DNA of 48,872 nucleotides from contig NZ_QDAH01000043.1 in assembly GCF_003075415.1 (NCBI RefSeq), positions 1 through 48,872 on the forward strand, given 5' to 3'. The position numbers were made by a program, and so were the translations under genes. This DNA comes from Microvirga sp. KLBC 81. Its GTDB lineage: Bacteria > Pseudomonadota > Alphaproteobacteria > Rhizobiales > Beijerinckiaceae. Of this stretch, positions 16,350-24,972 are shown piece by piece. The notes below the pieces were generated by a model. The model was not told the origin of the DNA, made no database searches, and saw only the letters and a program-made list of their open reading frames with translations. How positions within the stretch are numbered: position 1 is the first letter of the stretch; every line of letters begins with the position of its first letter.

Positions 16350-16724
16350 ATGCGCTTTCTCCCGACCAGTATTCACGGCGTCATCGACTATCTTTGGGGC
16401 CTTGCCCTGTTCGTCTCCCCGTGGGTGCTCGGCTATGCCGATGTCCCGGCGACGAAATGGGTTGCGGTGATCTTCGGTGTCGGCGCCATCCTCTACTCCC
16501 TGTTCACGGCCTATGAGCTCGGGGTGTTGCGCATCCTGCCGATGTCCCTGCATCTGATCCTGGACGGCATGGCAGGCGCGTTGCTGGCAGCCTCGCCTTT
16601 CCTGCTCGGCTTCTCGGATCGGGTCTTTCTGCCCCATCTTCTCTTCGGCCTGTTCTCTGTCGTCGCGAGCCTCGTCACCCGCATGGAAATGACGTTGGCA
16701 ACCGGCCGTCGCGAACCGGTATAA
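16350..16724 (+). CDS. SPW-repeat membrane protein
   Basis: This 124-residue integral membrane protein has four hydrophobic segments arranged as two SPW-type repeats. The first half contains HGVIDY then SPWVLGYAD (about 23-31); the second has LHLILDG then SPFLLGFSD (about 81-89). SPW proteins are small inner-membrane proteins of unknown function, often in stress-linked loci. It is divergent from the 16015-16266 gene and preceded by a possible EcfG-type promoter. Confidence 0.8.
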   Translation: MRFLPTSIHGVIDYLWGLALFVSPWVLGYADVPATKWVAVIFGVGAILYSLFTAYELGVLRILPMSLHLILDGMAGALLAASPFLLGFSDRVFLPHLLFGLFSVVASLVTRMEMTLATGRREPV

Positions 16725-16794
16725 CTCCCTCCAATTCGCTCTTGCCGGGGCGCTCAACTAGGCGCAGCATCGCTTTCCCACAAGGGAGGCGACC

Positions 16795-16989
16795 ATGTTC
16801 GAACAGGCCGTTCAGGTCAGCGAGGCGCACCGCCAAGGTGCCGGCCAGATGCAGGGAACGCTCCGGATGGCGATGAAAGGCTGCCCGGAATGCCGCACGA
16901 TGCAGATGATCGCATCGCCAGAGCTTGGCACCTGCGCCGATTGCGGCTCCCGCCTGCAGGTACTCGAGAGCGACGCTCGGCTTGCTTGA
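16795..16989 (+). CDS. Small zinc-ribbon-like protein
   Basis: This 64-residue protein has two CxxC pairs, CPEC (30-33) and CADC (47-50), separated by 13 residues, which suggests one structural zinc ion. A good ribosome site GGGAGG lies 5 bases before ATG 16795. The N-terminal 28 residues are polar and helical. Function is unknown. Confidence 0.65.
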   Translation: MFEQAVQVSEAHRQGAGQMQGTLRMAMKGCPECRTMQMIASPELGTCADCGSRLQVLESDARLA

Positions 16990-17050
16990 ACCGGAATACG
17001 CGTAGCAACGATTGCGAACCACCCTCTATGCTGTGCGTTCGGAGAATCGC

Positions 17051-18172
17051 ATGGCATCGTCAGGGTGGCTCGAACAGGTGACCGGAAGGATTGGAGCGCG
17101 GCAGGCGGAGCTGAAGCTCGCCCTGCGCGTGACCATTGCGGGCACACTCGCCTTTGCGATCACAAAAATCTTCAATCTCCCGCAAGGCTATTGGGCAGCG
17201 ATCACCGCCGTCGTGATCATGCAGGCCAGCGTCGGCGGCTCTCTCAAGGCCGCTGTCGAGCGGTTCATGGGAACGCTTGCAGGCGCGATCTATGGCGGAG
17301 CGGTTGCCGCTCTCGTGCCGCACGACTCTCCTTTAAGCCTTGCCGGTGCCATTGCGGCTGCCCTGTTTCCGCTGGCGCTTCTGGCGGCCGTCAAGCCGAG
17401 CTTCCGGGTTGCGCCCGTCACGTCGCTCATCATGCTCTTGCCGCCGACAGGACAAGCCATCGGTCCCCTCGCCGCCGCCATCGACCGGGTGGCGGAGATC
17501 ACATTGGGCAACATCGTGGGCGTCGTCGTGTCTCTGTTCGTGCTGCCGGCACGCGCGCATACCCTGATGGTGGAAGCCGCCGCCAAGGTCGTGTCTCTCA
17601 ATGCCAACCTGATCGAGGTTCTCGTCGGCGAACTCACCGCAGACCCGAAAGGAAGAAGCGCTCTCCAGACGATCCATCCACAAATCCGCGTGGCGCTTAA
17701 AAAAGCGGAAGCCGCGGCGGATGAAGCGGCGCGGGAGCGCAAAAGCCATCTCACCGATGCCGTAGACCCGGAACCCCTCATCCGCACGCTTTACCGTGTG
17801 CGCCACGATCTCGTGATGGTCGGCCGCGCCGCCGCCAATCCTCTTCCGGAGCGCGTGCTGGACAAGCTCGGCCCAGCTCTTCTGAGATTGCGGGACGAAA
17901 CCTGTGCGCTTCTTCTCGGCCTGGCCAAGGCCTTGAGGACCCGTAGGCTGCCTCCGGACGCGACGGCCTTTGAAGAAGCGATCCATACCTTCGTGAGCGA
18001 GACGGAAGCCCTGCGTTCCCACGCCCTCTCGCACGATCTGGCCTATGGCAGCTTCGGCCAGGTCTTCGCCCTTGGCTTCGCTTTCGAACAGTTCCGGAAA
18101 GACCTGGAGGATCTCATGGCCCGCGCAGAGGAGTTGGCGGCACATCGCTCTAACGAGACGGCCGAGAGTTGA
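17051..18172 (+). CDS. FUSC/aromatic-acid-exporter-type membrane protein
   Basis: The protein has 373 residues. The N-terminal half has six or so transmembrane segments (about 20-165), beginning with the family hallmark GYWAAITAVVIMQ and the internal G-rich helices. The C-terminal half (about 170-373) is a soluble helical domain. This is the layout of the FUSC/ArAE (DUF939-like) group linked to export of aromatic acids and similar compounds. ATG 17051 has GGAG 6 bases upstream and is preferred to TTG 17012. The following hydrolase starts 35 bases after the stop, probably in the same transcript. The substrate is unknown. Confidence 0.8.
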   Translation: MASSGWLEQVTGRIGARQAELKLALRVTIAGTLAFAITKIFNLPQGYWAAITAVVIMQASVGGSLKAAVERFMGTLAGAIYGGAVAALVPHDSPLSLAGAIAAALFPLALLAAVKPSFRVAPVTSLIMLLPPTGQAIGPLAAAIDRVAEITLGNIVGVVVSLFVLPARAHTLMVEAAAKVVSLNANLIEVLVGELTADPKGRSALQTIHPQIRVALKKAEAAADEAARERKSHLTDAVDPEPLIRTLYRVRHDLVMVGRAAANPLPERVLDKLGPALLRLRDETCALLLGLAKALRTRRLPPDATAFEEAIHTFVSETEALRSHALSHDLAYGSFGQVFALGFAFEQFRKDLEDLMARAEELAAHRSNETAES

Positions 18173-18207
18173 TCTTAAGCGCTCTCGATCATCCCAGGTC
18201 AAACCGC

Positions 18208-19017
18208 ATGTGGTTGCTCTACCTCCTCCTCGGCATCGCCCTTCTTTATGCAGGCTTGGTATCAGTTGCGGCGCTGTCGCAAACGAAACTGCTGTTCCCC
18301 GTCCAGATGGCAGCAGCCAGCAGGCCTGCCCTACCCCACTCCACCGAGCGGCTTGAACTGGCGACACCGGATGGCGAGAGGCTGTTCGGCGTGCGGCTCG
18401 GCCCCTCATCCGATGTGAGGCCTCTCATCTTGGGATTCGGCGGCAACGCCTGGAATGCGGAAGCCATGGCGCTTTATCTGCATGGTCTTTTTCCTGAGCA
18501 CGAGGTGATCGCGTTTCACTACCGCGGCTATCCGCCAAGCACTGGCACGCCCAGCGCAAGGGCCTTGCTCAGCGACTCCCTGACAATCTTCGATCATTGG
18601 CAACGAGCCCGATCACGCAAGATTGTGGCGGTTGGTTTCAGCGTCGGCAGCGGCGTGGCGGCTTATCTCGCGCATCATCGCACCCTTGCCGGATTGATCC
18701 TGGTCACGCCCTTCGATTCATTAAAGGCTCTAGCCCGGGAGCATTTCGCATGGGCTCCAACGGGTCTGCTTCTGCGCCATCACATGCCAACCATCGACTT
18801 TGTCCGTGATCGACCGACACCCACCGCCCTGATCGCAGCCGGGCGCGATACGATTATTCCGGCACGGCGCAGCGAGCCATTGCGAGGCGCGATTTCCAAT
18901 CTCGTTCTCGACCGCATCATTGCGGAAGCCGGGCACAACGATCTCTACAATCACCCGGCTTTCGCAGCAGCCATACGCGAGGCTATGGCGCTGTTCGAGG
19001 ATGCCGCGCCTCGATAG
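18208..19017 (+). CDS. Membrane-anchored alpha/beta hydrolase
   Basis: This 269-residue protein has an N-terminal membrane anchor or signal (WLLYLLLGIALLYAGLVSVAAL, residues 2-23) and then an alpha/beta hydrolase domain. The oxyanion region GFGGNAW is at about 77-83, the nucleophile elbow GFSVGSG at S145, an Asp in GRDTIIP near 212, and the His in AGHNDLY near 247. It resembles the BEM46/YfhR group. The catalytic domain probably faces the periplasm. ATG 18208 is chosen over an in-frame TTG at 18169, which would overlap the upstream gene. It converges on ade with only 3 bases between stops. The substrate is not known. Confidence 0.85.
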   Translation: MWLLYLLLGIALLYAGLVSVAALSQTKLLFPVQMAAASRPALPHSTERLELATPDGERLFGVRLGPSSDVRPLILGFGGNAWNAEAMALYLHGLFPEHEVIAFHYRGYPPSTGTPSARALLSDSLTIFDHWQRARSRKIVAVGFSVGSGVAAYLAHHRTLAGLILVTPFDSLKALAREHFAWAPTGLLLRHHMPTIDFVRDRPTPTALIAAGRDTIIPARRSEPLRGAISNLVLDRIIAEAGHNDLYNHPAFAAAIREAMALFEDAAPR

Positions 19018-19020
19018 CTC

Positions 19021-20862
19021 TTATCCTTCGTAGAGCGGCACGAGTTCCATCTCTGGCACGAGCACCAGCCCCTTATCGGTAATGCGGATTTCCGGGATCA
19101 CCGAAAGCGGGATCAGGTTGAAGCCCATATAGGGAATCTTGCAGCCTGCCTTCTCCCACGCGGCCTTCAGCGCCCGCGTCTCCTCCGCCACTTCCGTCAC
19201 GCGCTTGTCGGAGAGAAGCCCCGCGATCGGCAGCGGCACCATGGCGACGATCTTGCCCTGATCCACCACGCAGACACCGCCTTGTGACTGGATCAATGCA
19301 TCGAGCGCGACGCGCATGTCGGCCTCGTTGGTGCCCGCAACGATGATATTGTGGGAGTCATGACCCACGCTGCTCGCCACCGCGCCGCTCCTGAGGCCAA
19401 AATCCTTCAGAAGCCCATGCGCCACGCCCTTGCCGCCCGTGCGCCCATGGCGCTCGATGACGGTGACAAAGGTGAGATCGTTCTTGGAAAGAAGCGCGTC
19501 CCAGCTCTCTTCCTTCTCCAGCCTCACTTTGTCGTGGAACAGCACGATGCCAGGCAGCGCCACGCGGATCACGTTGGCGGTACACGCTTCTTGCGGAAGC
19601 TCCGGGATCAACTTCGGGATGCTCGGGATGTGCACCGTACGATAGGCCACATCCGGATAGCGGTAGCGACTGGAGAGCGCCTGATCGAGCATGGGCGTGA
19701 TCTTCGCGTTCTCGACAACGAGTTCGCCGCCATACCAAGTGTTCCGAACCTTGAGATCATCATCGAGCAGCACCACATCGGCGCGGCGTCCCCCGCCGAG
19801 GCCGCCGATCTCGCCTTCCATGGCAAAACGCGTAGCGGGATGGAGCGAGCCCATGCTCCAGGCCTGCTCGCGGCTCATGCCCGCGCGGCGCGCCTCGCGC
19901 GTCACCCAATCCATGCCGAACATCATGAGATCGTCTGCATCGCGGTCATCCGTACAGACGCAGATGCGTTTGTGAGACGAACCCAACTCTGTGATGGTCT
20001 TGATGGCTTCCGGCAGCGAATGCCACGGCGTCGTCGGCGGCCCGCCGCGCAGAAAGATCCACACGCCCGCATCCAAGAGATCGTCAGCAATGTCGCGGTC
20101 AATGGCCTCGTGCGTATCCGTTACGCCGCTTGCCGCATAAGCCGCCACGAATTCGCGCCCATAGATGTGGCCGGAGACTGGCTTGCCGCGTTCGAGCGCT
20201 GCCGCGAGGATCGCGTGGCTTCGCTCGTCGCCCATGGTAACGGGGACGAAATCCATCTTCTCTCCGAGCGCTGCCGCCTCCGGCCAACGGTCGAAGATCG
20301 CGGCTATCTTTTCGGGCGTGAGATCGCCGCCTGCTGTTTCGAGATCAGGCGATGTCGCGGGCACGGTGCTCGGCACGGTGAGAAAGATGGAGAGCGGGGC
20401 GTGACGCGCATCCTCCAGCATCATCTCGATTCCGGCTGCATCCATCACGTTGCCGATCTCGTGACTGTCGCAGAAGATCGTCGTCGTGCCATTGAGGAGC
20501 GCCGCCTCCGCATAGGCACAGGCTGTCACCATGCTGCTCTCGATATGGATATGCGGATCGACAAGTCCCGGCGCGATGATGCCACCCTCAGCGTCATAAA
20601 CCCGCCCCGGCGTCCCATTCACCTGCTTGTAGGCACCGGCGGGCTTCACGGCGGCAATGCGTCCGCCTGCAATCCAAACCTCACGCTCCGGCGTAATGCG
20701 CTCGCTATAGGTCGAGAGCACCCGCGCGCCGGTGATCACCAGATCCGCCGGAGCGCGCCCGGAGGCGACATCCGCCAGCCGCCGGGTCATGGTGGAGAGA
20801 GGCGCCACGGAGAACCGCGTCAGGGCCGATTTCGGAGGCAGTGAGGGCGTACGTTGATCCAT
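19021..20862 (-). CDS. ade: Adenine deaminase
   Basis: This 613-residue metal-dependent amidohydrolase converts adenine to hypoxanthine and ammonia (purine salvage). Family marks are the metal-binding [34 protein letters not shown], and the C-terminal GHDSHNI box typical of bacterial adenine deaminases of the AdeC type. The length fits the family (about 580-610). ATG 20862 is chosen; the frame continues to 20916 but the upstream part has no family similarity. I looked for a purine riboswitch upstream and saw none. Confidence 0.95.
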   Translation of the reverse strand: MDQRTPSLPPKSALTRFSVAPLSTMTRRLADVASGRAPADLVITGARVLSTYSERITPEREVWIAGGRIAAVKPAGAYKQVNGTPGRVYDAEGGIIAPGLVDPHIHIESSMVTACAYAEAALLNGTTTIFCDSHEIGNVMDAAGIEMMLEDARHAPLSIFLTVPSTVPATSPDLETAGGDLTPEKIAAIFDRWPEAAALGEKMDFVPVTMGDERSHAILAAALERGKPVSGHIYGREFVAAYAASGVTDTHEAIDRDIADDLLDAGVWIFLRGGPPTTPWHSLPEAIKTITELGSSHKRICVCTDDRDADDLMMFGMDWVTREARRAGMSREQAWSMGSLHPATRFAMEGEIGGLGGGRRADVVLLDDDLKVRNTWYGGELVVENAKITPMLDQALSSRYRYPDVAYRTVHIPSIPKLIPELPQEACTANVIRVALPGIVLFHDKVRLEKEESWDALLSKNDLTFVTVIERHGRTGGKGVAHGLLKDFGLRSGAVASSVGHDSHNIIVAGTNEADMRVALDALIQSQGGVCVVDQGKIVAMVPLPIAGLLSDKRVTEVAEETRALKAAWEKAGCKIPYMGFNLIPLSVIPEIRITDKGLVLVPEMELVPLYEG

Positions 20863-21079
20863 GGTCCGGTCCCCTTTCGCGAAGCCGATGCTCTGCGAGT
20901 CATTCCCCAACGGCATCGACTATCTGGATAAATAGTCACGGCCGAGCTTACGCTGCAAGAAAGCCCTGTGACCATTCTCGATTCGTGTACCGGCAATACG
21001 CTTGGGCACGAAGGGAGATTAACGGGAAGTTAGAGCCTTCAGAGGATTGCGACAGGGCCGAGGCCCGGCGGCCGGGCAA

Positions 21080-21246
21080 TAAAAAAGCGCCTTGCGGCGC
21101 TGCGTTTGGCTATGATGGAGGTGGCCAGCTGAGAGCGGTGTTGAGGAGGCAACGATCCGCCCCCAGCTTGGCCGAGCCCCCGAAGTCCCAGGAGATGCGG
21201 CGGACCTGAGCATCCGTAGGGCATTTCTTCCGCCTCGGCGGAATGT
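21080..21246 (-). ncRNA. Candidate small RNA with own promoter and terminator
   Basis: On the minus strand, TTGCAT, a 16-base spacer and TATGTT (-10 at 21254-21259) predict a start near 21246. The transcript would begin with a hairpin (TTCCGCC-GA-GGCGGAA, about 21229-21244). It ends in a strong Rho-independent terminator: AGCGCC-GCAA-GGCGCT followed by six Ts (about 21080-21102). Expected length is about 165 nt. A second perfect stem, CATGGGCG/CGCCCATG, lies just upstream. No frame on either strand looks like a real protein. It is downstream of divK on the same strand, so it could instead be the divK 3' end. No known RNA family recognised. Confidence 0.45.
21081..21102 (-). terminator. Rho-independent terminator
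   Basis: On the minus strand AGCGCC-GCAA-GGCGCT is followed by TTTTTTATT. It ends either the candidate small RNA or read-through from divK, 270 bases upstream. Confidence 0.8.
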
Positions 21247-21371
21247 TGGCATGAACATATTGAATACATGGGCGGATGCAAGCGCCCATGTGCCTGAAAA
21301 GCTGCATTTTCCCAGAAAAGTTAATGGAGCGGCTTTTTTCTTTTAGAAACCGCCCTACCGGAACTTGACAT

Positions 21372-21755
21372 CTATTTGGAAGCCTTATCCGCATCTAGGT
21401 ATGTTTTCACGGTCGCAATGAACTTGGCCACGGAAATCGGCTTGGACATATAGGCTTCGCAACCGCCCTCGCGGATACGCTCCTCGTCGCCCTTCATCGC
21501 GAAGGCCGTAATGGCGATCACGGGAATCGACTTCAGCTCCTCGTCCGCCTTTAGCCAGCGGGTTACCTCCAGGCCCGAGACTTCGGGGAGCTGGATGTCC
21601 ATGAGGATCAGATCCGGCTTGTGGGCGCGCGCCAGCTCCATGGCCTCGATGCCGTGGCTGGTCTTCAGCGTGGCATAGCCATGGGCCTCGAGGAGATCGT
21701 TGAAGAGCTTCATGTTGAGTTCGTTGTCCTCAACAATGAGCACGGTCTTCTTCAT
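21372..21755 (-). CDS. divK: Single-domain response regulator DivK
   Basis: This 127-residue receiver domain has no output domain. The acidic pair is D10 (with E9), the phosphoacceptor is D53 ([10 protein letters not shown]), the Thr/Ala switch lies in AITAFAM, and the Lys is in SKP near 107. Sequence features and length match DivK, which works with DivJ/PleC kinases and DivL in the CtrA pathway controlling cell polarity and the cell cycle in alphaproteobacteria. It is divergent from the DUF3572 gene, a neighbour pair common in this order. popZ at 42 kb is another polarity gene in the window. Confidence 0.93.
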   Translation of the reverse strand: MKKTVLIVEDNELNMKLFNDLLEAHGYATLKTSHGIEAMELARAHKPDLILMDIQLPEVSGLEVTRWLKADEELKSIPVIAITAFAMKGDEERIREGGCEAYMSKPISVAKFIATVKTYLDADKASK

Positions 21756-21855
21756 TGGCGCTGTCCTGGGGCCAAAGGTAGTATTTCACCGGCCCATTTT
21801 GTCTTCGGATGATATAGTTAGGGCATAACCTATTGATGAAGTGCAAATCGACAGC

Positions 21856-22146
21856 ATGAACACTCCCTTAAAGAGGATAAACCGGGACGAGGCCGAGACC
21901 ATCGCTCTGAGCGCCTTCGCGTTCATCACGAGCGATGAGGAACGTATGGGCCGCTTTCTGGCAGTTTCGGGGCTAAGGCCCGATACGATCCGCTCTGCGG
22001 CCTCAGAACCCGGCTTTTTCGCCGGAATTCTCGATTACGTCGCAGCCGATGAGCCTCTTCTGATTGCTCTGGCAAAGGAAATGAACACCAAACCCGAGCA
22101 CATCATGGCGGCCCATTGGACCCTCTCGCCCTCCGAGTTCGAGTAA
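21856..22146 (+). CDS. DUF3572 family protein
   Basis: This 96-residue soluble helical protein of the DUF3572 family is restricted to alphaproteobacteria. The core has the typical AETIALSAFAFI...DEERMGRFLAVSGL and ends PEHIMAAHWTLSPSEFE. Function is unknown. It is divergent from divK and 12 bases upstream of dinB. ATG 21856 is chosen; an in-frame GTG at 21841 would add five residues, and neither start has a strong ribosome site. Confidence 0.85.
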   Translation: MNTPLKRINRDEAETIALSAFAFITSDEERMGRFLAVSGLRPDTIRSAASEPGFFAGILDYVAADEPLLIALAKEMNTKPEHIMAAHWTLSPSEFE

Positions 22147-22158
22147 CACTCTCACGCC

Positions 22159-23436
22159 ATGAGCCGCGCTCCCTTCTGCCGCGATTGCCTCAACCTCGCA
22201 GCCTCGCCCCTGGCGGAGCGCTGCGGCGCCTGCGGATCGCCGCGCCTGCTGCGGCATAAGGAGCGCGATACTCTTTCCATCGCCCATGTGGATTGTGATG
22301 CCTTCTTCGCGGCGGTGGAGAAGCGGGACGATCCGAGCCTCGCCGACAAGCCGGTGATCATCGGTGGCGGCAAGCGCGGCGTGGTGTCGACCGCCTGCTA
22401 TGTGGCCCGCACCTATGGCGTGCGTTCAGCCATGCCTATGTTCCAGGCCCTGAAGCTATGCCCTCATGCGGTGGTGATTCCGCCCAATGGCGAGAAATAC
22501 CGCAAGGCCGGGTACGAAGTGCGGGAGCTGATGCTGGAGCTGACCCCTCTCGTGGAGCCGGTTTCCATCGACGAGGCCTTTCTCGACCTCACGGGAACCG
22601 AGCGGCTCCATCACGGCAGCCCGGCGCTGACCCTCGCCCGCTTCGCACACAAGGTGGAGAAGGAGATCGGGATCACGATCTCGGTTGGGCTCTCCTACAA
22701 CAAGTTCTTGGCCAAGATCGCCTCGGACTTCCAGAAGCCGCGTGGGTTCTCGATCATCGGACGGGAGGAGGCTCCCGGCTTCCTTGCGGACAAACCCGTC
22801 GGCATCATTCCCGGCATCGGAGCCTCCGCTCAGGCGAGACTTGCGAAGGTGGGCGTGACGCAGATCGCGCATCTGCGCGACGTTCCCCTGAAGACCCTGT
22901 TCGAGGCCCTGGGCAGGGACGCCCAGCGGCTTTCGCGCCTTGCCTGGGGTGAGGATACGCGGCGCGTGACGCCGGAACGGGAGACCAAAAGCATCTCGGC
23001 CGAGACCACGTTCGATGCGGATCTCAAATCATTCGATGACCTGGAGCCGATCCTCTGGCGCCTCTCGGAAAAAGTCTCGCGACGCCTGAAGGCGGCAGGG
23101 CTTGCAGGGCGCAGCGTGACCCTGAAGCTCAAGGACAGGGATTTTCGTCTGCTCACCCGCACCCGTTCGGGCCTACCAGCTACGCAGCTTGCCGCGCGCT
23201 TATTCGAGCCTGCGAGGCAACTCCTGAAAACCTCATGCGACGGCACGGCCTATCGCCTGATCGGGATCGGCGCTGCGGATCTGTGCGATGCAGCCGAGGC
23301 GGATAAAGGCGATCTGGCGGATCAGAGTGTGATCAAGCAGGCTCAGATGGAATCCGCCATCGACAAGATCCGTGACAAATTCGGCGCCGCCGCCCTTCAG
23401 AAGGGCATCGCGCTGCGCAACAAGCCTCAGCGCTGA
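22159..23436 (+). CDS. dinB: DNA polymerase IV (Y-family), with N-terminal zinc-finger extension
   Basis: This 425-residue translesion polymerase adds to the usual DinB a 38-residue N-terminal extension with CxxC (7-10) and CxxC (22-25), likely binding zinc. The polymerase body then starts at HVDCDAFFAAVEKRDDP (first catalytic Asp), with the SIDEAFLDLT motif (catalytic Asp-Glu), the helix-hairpin-helix GIIPGIGASAQARLAK, and the little-finger domain. All catalytic acids are intact. It is directly after the DUF3572 gene. Its 3' end overlaps eipB by 10 bases in a palindromic TCAGCGCTGA that gives Gln-Arg-stop to both genes. Confidence 0.95.
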   Translation: MSRAPFCRDCLNLAASPLAERCGACGSPRLLRHKERDTLSIAHVDCDAFFAAVEKRDDPSLADKPVIIGGGKRGVVSTACYVARTYGVRSAMPMFQALKLCPHAVVIPPNGEKYRKAGYEVRELMLELTPLVEPVSIDEAFLDLTGTERLHHGSPALTLARFAHKVEKEIGITISVGLSYNKFLAKIASDFQKPRGFSIIGREEAPGFLADKPVGIIPGIGASAQARLAKVGVTQIAHLRDVPLKTLFEALGRDAQRLSRLAWGEDTRRVTPERETKSISAETTFDADLKSFDDLEPILWRLSEKVSRRLKAAGLAGRSVTLKLKDRDFRLLTRTRSGLPATQLAARLFEPARQLLKTSCDGTAYRLIGIGAADLCDAAEADKGDLADQSVIKQAQMESAIDKIRDKFGAAALQKGIALRNKPQR

Positions 23437-24263
23437 CAGGTGCTTGTCACGGCAGGTACCTCCAGGCTCTTGAGGTCGCCCTTCAAGGCGAAGTCGCCGT
23501 AATCGATCTTCAGAGCGCGGGCGATGCCGTTCTCGTAGAGCTCCAGTGAAATCTTATAGACCGGCTCTCGATCGGCACTGCCCTCTTCGTAATAGCTGAT
23601 GGTCACGGGCCAGCGCGGCGTCTTCGCCAAGGTTTCCTGACGCGCAGGCTCCTCCAGATTGCCCCCTGGTCCCGGCTCGATCTTGCGGCCGATCAGGCTC
23701 AGGGTCTCATAAATCTTCTTGCCATCATCCGAGCCGTCATAGACCCGGACCGAATAGGTGGTTTCTCCCTTCCGGGCCAGTTCGATCAGGCGCTTCATGT
23801 GCTCGGTCGGAAAAGTCGGCTGCCCGGCGGCCGCGAAGGTCTCATTGCGGGGCTGCTTGAAGCGGACATCGAGCGAGCCATCGGGCCGCAACTGCGCATC
23901 GCCGTCGACGCCATCCCGCACGAGCCCCTGTGTGGTCGATGAACTCTTGAAGCGCATCGATAGGCCATCGCCCGACTCGAAGGTGGTGGTCTGCGTATCG
24001 AGGGTGCGGGACCCAGAGTCGCCGCCTTGGAGCACGGTGACCTGGCGATAGTTCAGTGTGTAGCCGTCGCAGGCATCGCCGGCGAATTCCATGGCGATGC
24101 GCCCTCTTGCCGACTCGATGCCCTTGGTGCCGCCCGAGCGCAGGAGCGACAGGTCATACACGGCCCTGTGCGGCACAAGGACAACGGGCGTCTTGGCGGC
24201 TTCCGCCCAAGCGGGGCTGAACATGGCGAAGGACAGGCCGGTGGCCACGATGAGGGAACGCAT
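23427..24263 (-). CDS. eipB: Periplasmic cell-envelope integrity protein EipB (DUF1849)
   Basis: The protein has 278 residues with an N-terminal signal peptide (MRSLIVATGLSFAMFSPAWA, cleavage near residue 20). The body matches DUF1849: LVPHRAVYDLSL, then DACDGYTLNYRQV, ending TSTCQR. The two cysteines (C65 and C276) correspond to the conserved disulfide of EipB, a beta-spiral periplasmic protein needed for envelope integrity in Brucella. ATG 24263 is the real start; the frame is open upstream to 24518 but that part is a non-coding region with a palindromic repeat. Confidence 0.9.
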   Translation of the reverse strand: MRSLIVATGLSFAMFSPAWAEAAKTPVVLVPHRAVYDLSLLRSGGTKGIESARGRIAMEFAGDACDGYTLNYRQVTVLQGGDSGSRTLDTQTTTFESGDGLSMRFKSSSTTQGLVRDGVDGDAQLRPDGSLDVRFKQPRNETFAAAGQPTFPTEHMKRLIELARKGETTYSVRVYDGSDDGKKIYETLSLIGRKIEPGPGGNLEEPARQETLAKTPRWPVTISYYEEGSADREPVYKISLELYENGIARALKIDYGDFALKGDLKSLEVPAVTSTCQR

Positions 24264-24284
24264 GACATCTCCAGGTTTCGCCTT

Positions 24285-24334
24285 GAGCCGCGGACCCGAA
24301 AGTGGAATCCACTCTTGGGATCCATCCGAGGCTC
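24285..24334. repeat. Intergenic palindromic element (family member 1)
   Basis: GAGCC...GGCTC arms (24285-24289 and 24330-24334) enclose AGTGG-AAT-CCACT (24301-24313). The GAAAGTGG-N-CC core resembles the elements at 25722-25766 and 27675-27708. Confidence 0.55.
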
Positions 24335-24501
24335 TCTTTTCCAAACGGCGCATTGTCGGGTGGGGAAAGCCGCGTCCCCTTTCTGCACGATGCGCTAGGC
24401 GAAGATTAAGAGCACCTTGAGGACAGAGCAATGTTCCAGCTTGCGTCCTAACGCACCATCCGCCACTAATCCCCCACACTGTTACAAGCAGAGGGAACCC
24501 C

Positions 24502-24972
24502 ATGAGCGCAGTCGACAAGAAACTTCAGGAGCTGGGCATCACCTTGCCGACTCCCGCAGCCCCCGTTGCCAATTACGTCCCGTTCGTGCGCACGGGCAAC
24601 CTGGTCATCATCTCAGGCCAGCTCTGCCTCGGCCTGGACGGCAAGCTCGCCGATGCCCACAAGGGCAAGCTCGGTGCAGAGATCTCTCCGGAAGTCGGCC
24701 AGCAGGCTGCGCGGCTTTGCGCGATCAATCTGCTCGCTCAGCTCAAAGCGGCTGTCGGCGATCTCGACAACGTCACGCGCTGCGTGCGCCTTGGCGGCTT
24801 CATCAACGCCGTGCCCACGTTCGCCGCGCTCGCACCCGTCATGAACGGTGCGTCGGACCTCATGGTCGAGGTGCTCGGTGATGCGGGCCGCCACGCCCGC
24901 TCCACCATCGGTGTCGCCGAGTTGCCGCTCGATGCCTGCGTCGAAGTCGAAGGAATGTTCGAAGTCAAATGA
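24502..24972 (+). CDS. RidA/YjgF-family protein
   Basis: This 156-residue protein is of the long RidA (YjgF/YER057c/UK114) subgroup: ANYVPFVRTGNLVIISGQ near 28-45, a central helix AARLCAINLLAQLKAAVGDLDNV, then GVAELPLDACVEVEGMFEV at the end. Family members hydrolyse reactive enamine/imine intermediates, but the subgroup with this divergent end is less well understood. The start ATG 24502 follows AGAGGGAAC. The stop overlaps the GDPD start (ATGA), so the two are coupled. Confidence 0.9.
   Translation: MSAVDKKLQELGITLPTPAAPVANYVPFVRTGNLVIISGQLCLGLDGKLADAHKGKLGAEISPEVGQQAARLCAINLLAQLKAAVGDLDNVTRCVRLGGFINAVPTFAALAPVMNGASDLMVEVLGDAGRHARSTIGVAELPLDACVEVEGMFEVK

Noticed and set aside
17333..18409. 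A 358-codon - strand frame opposite the FUSC gene
   Set aside because: Shadow of a convincing membrane protein gene.
19351..20844. A 497-codon + strand frame opposite ade
   Set aside because: Antisense to a complete adenine deaminase gene and no recognisable domains.
20863..21079. Possible purine riboswitch upstream of adenine deaminase
   Set aside because: No conserved purine-aptamer loops or three-way junction could be made out.
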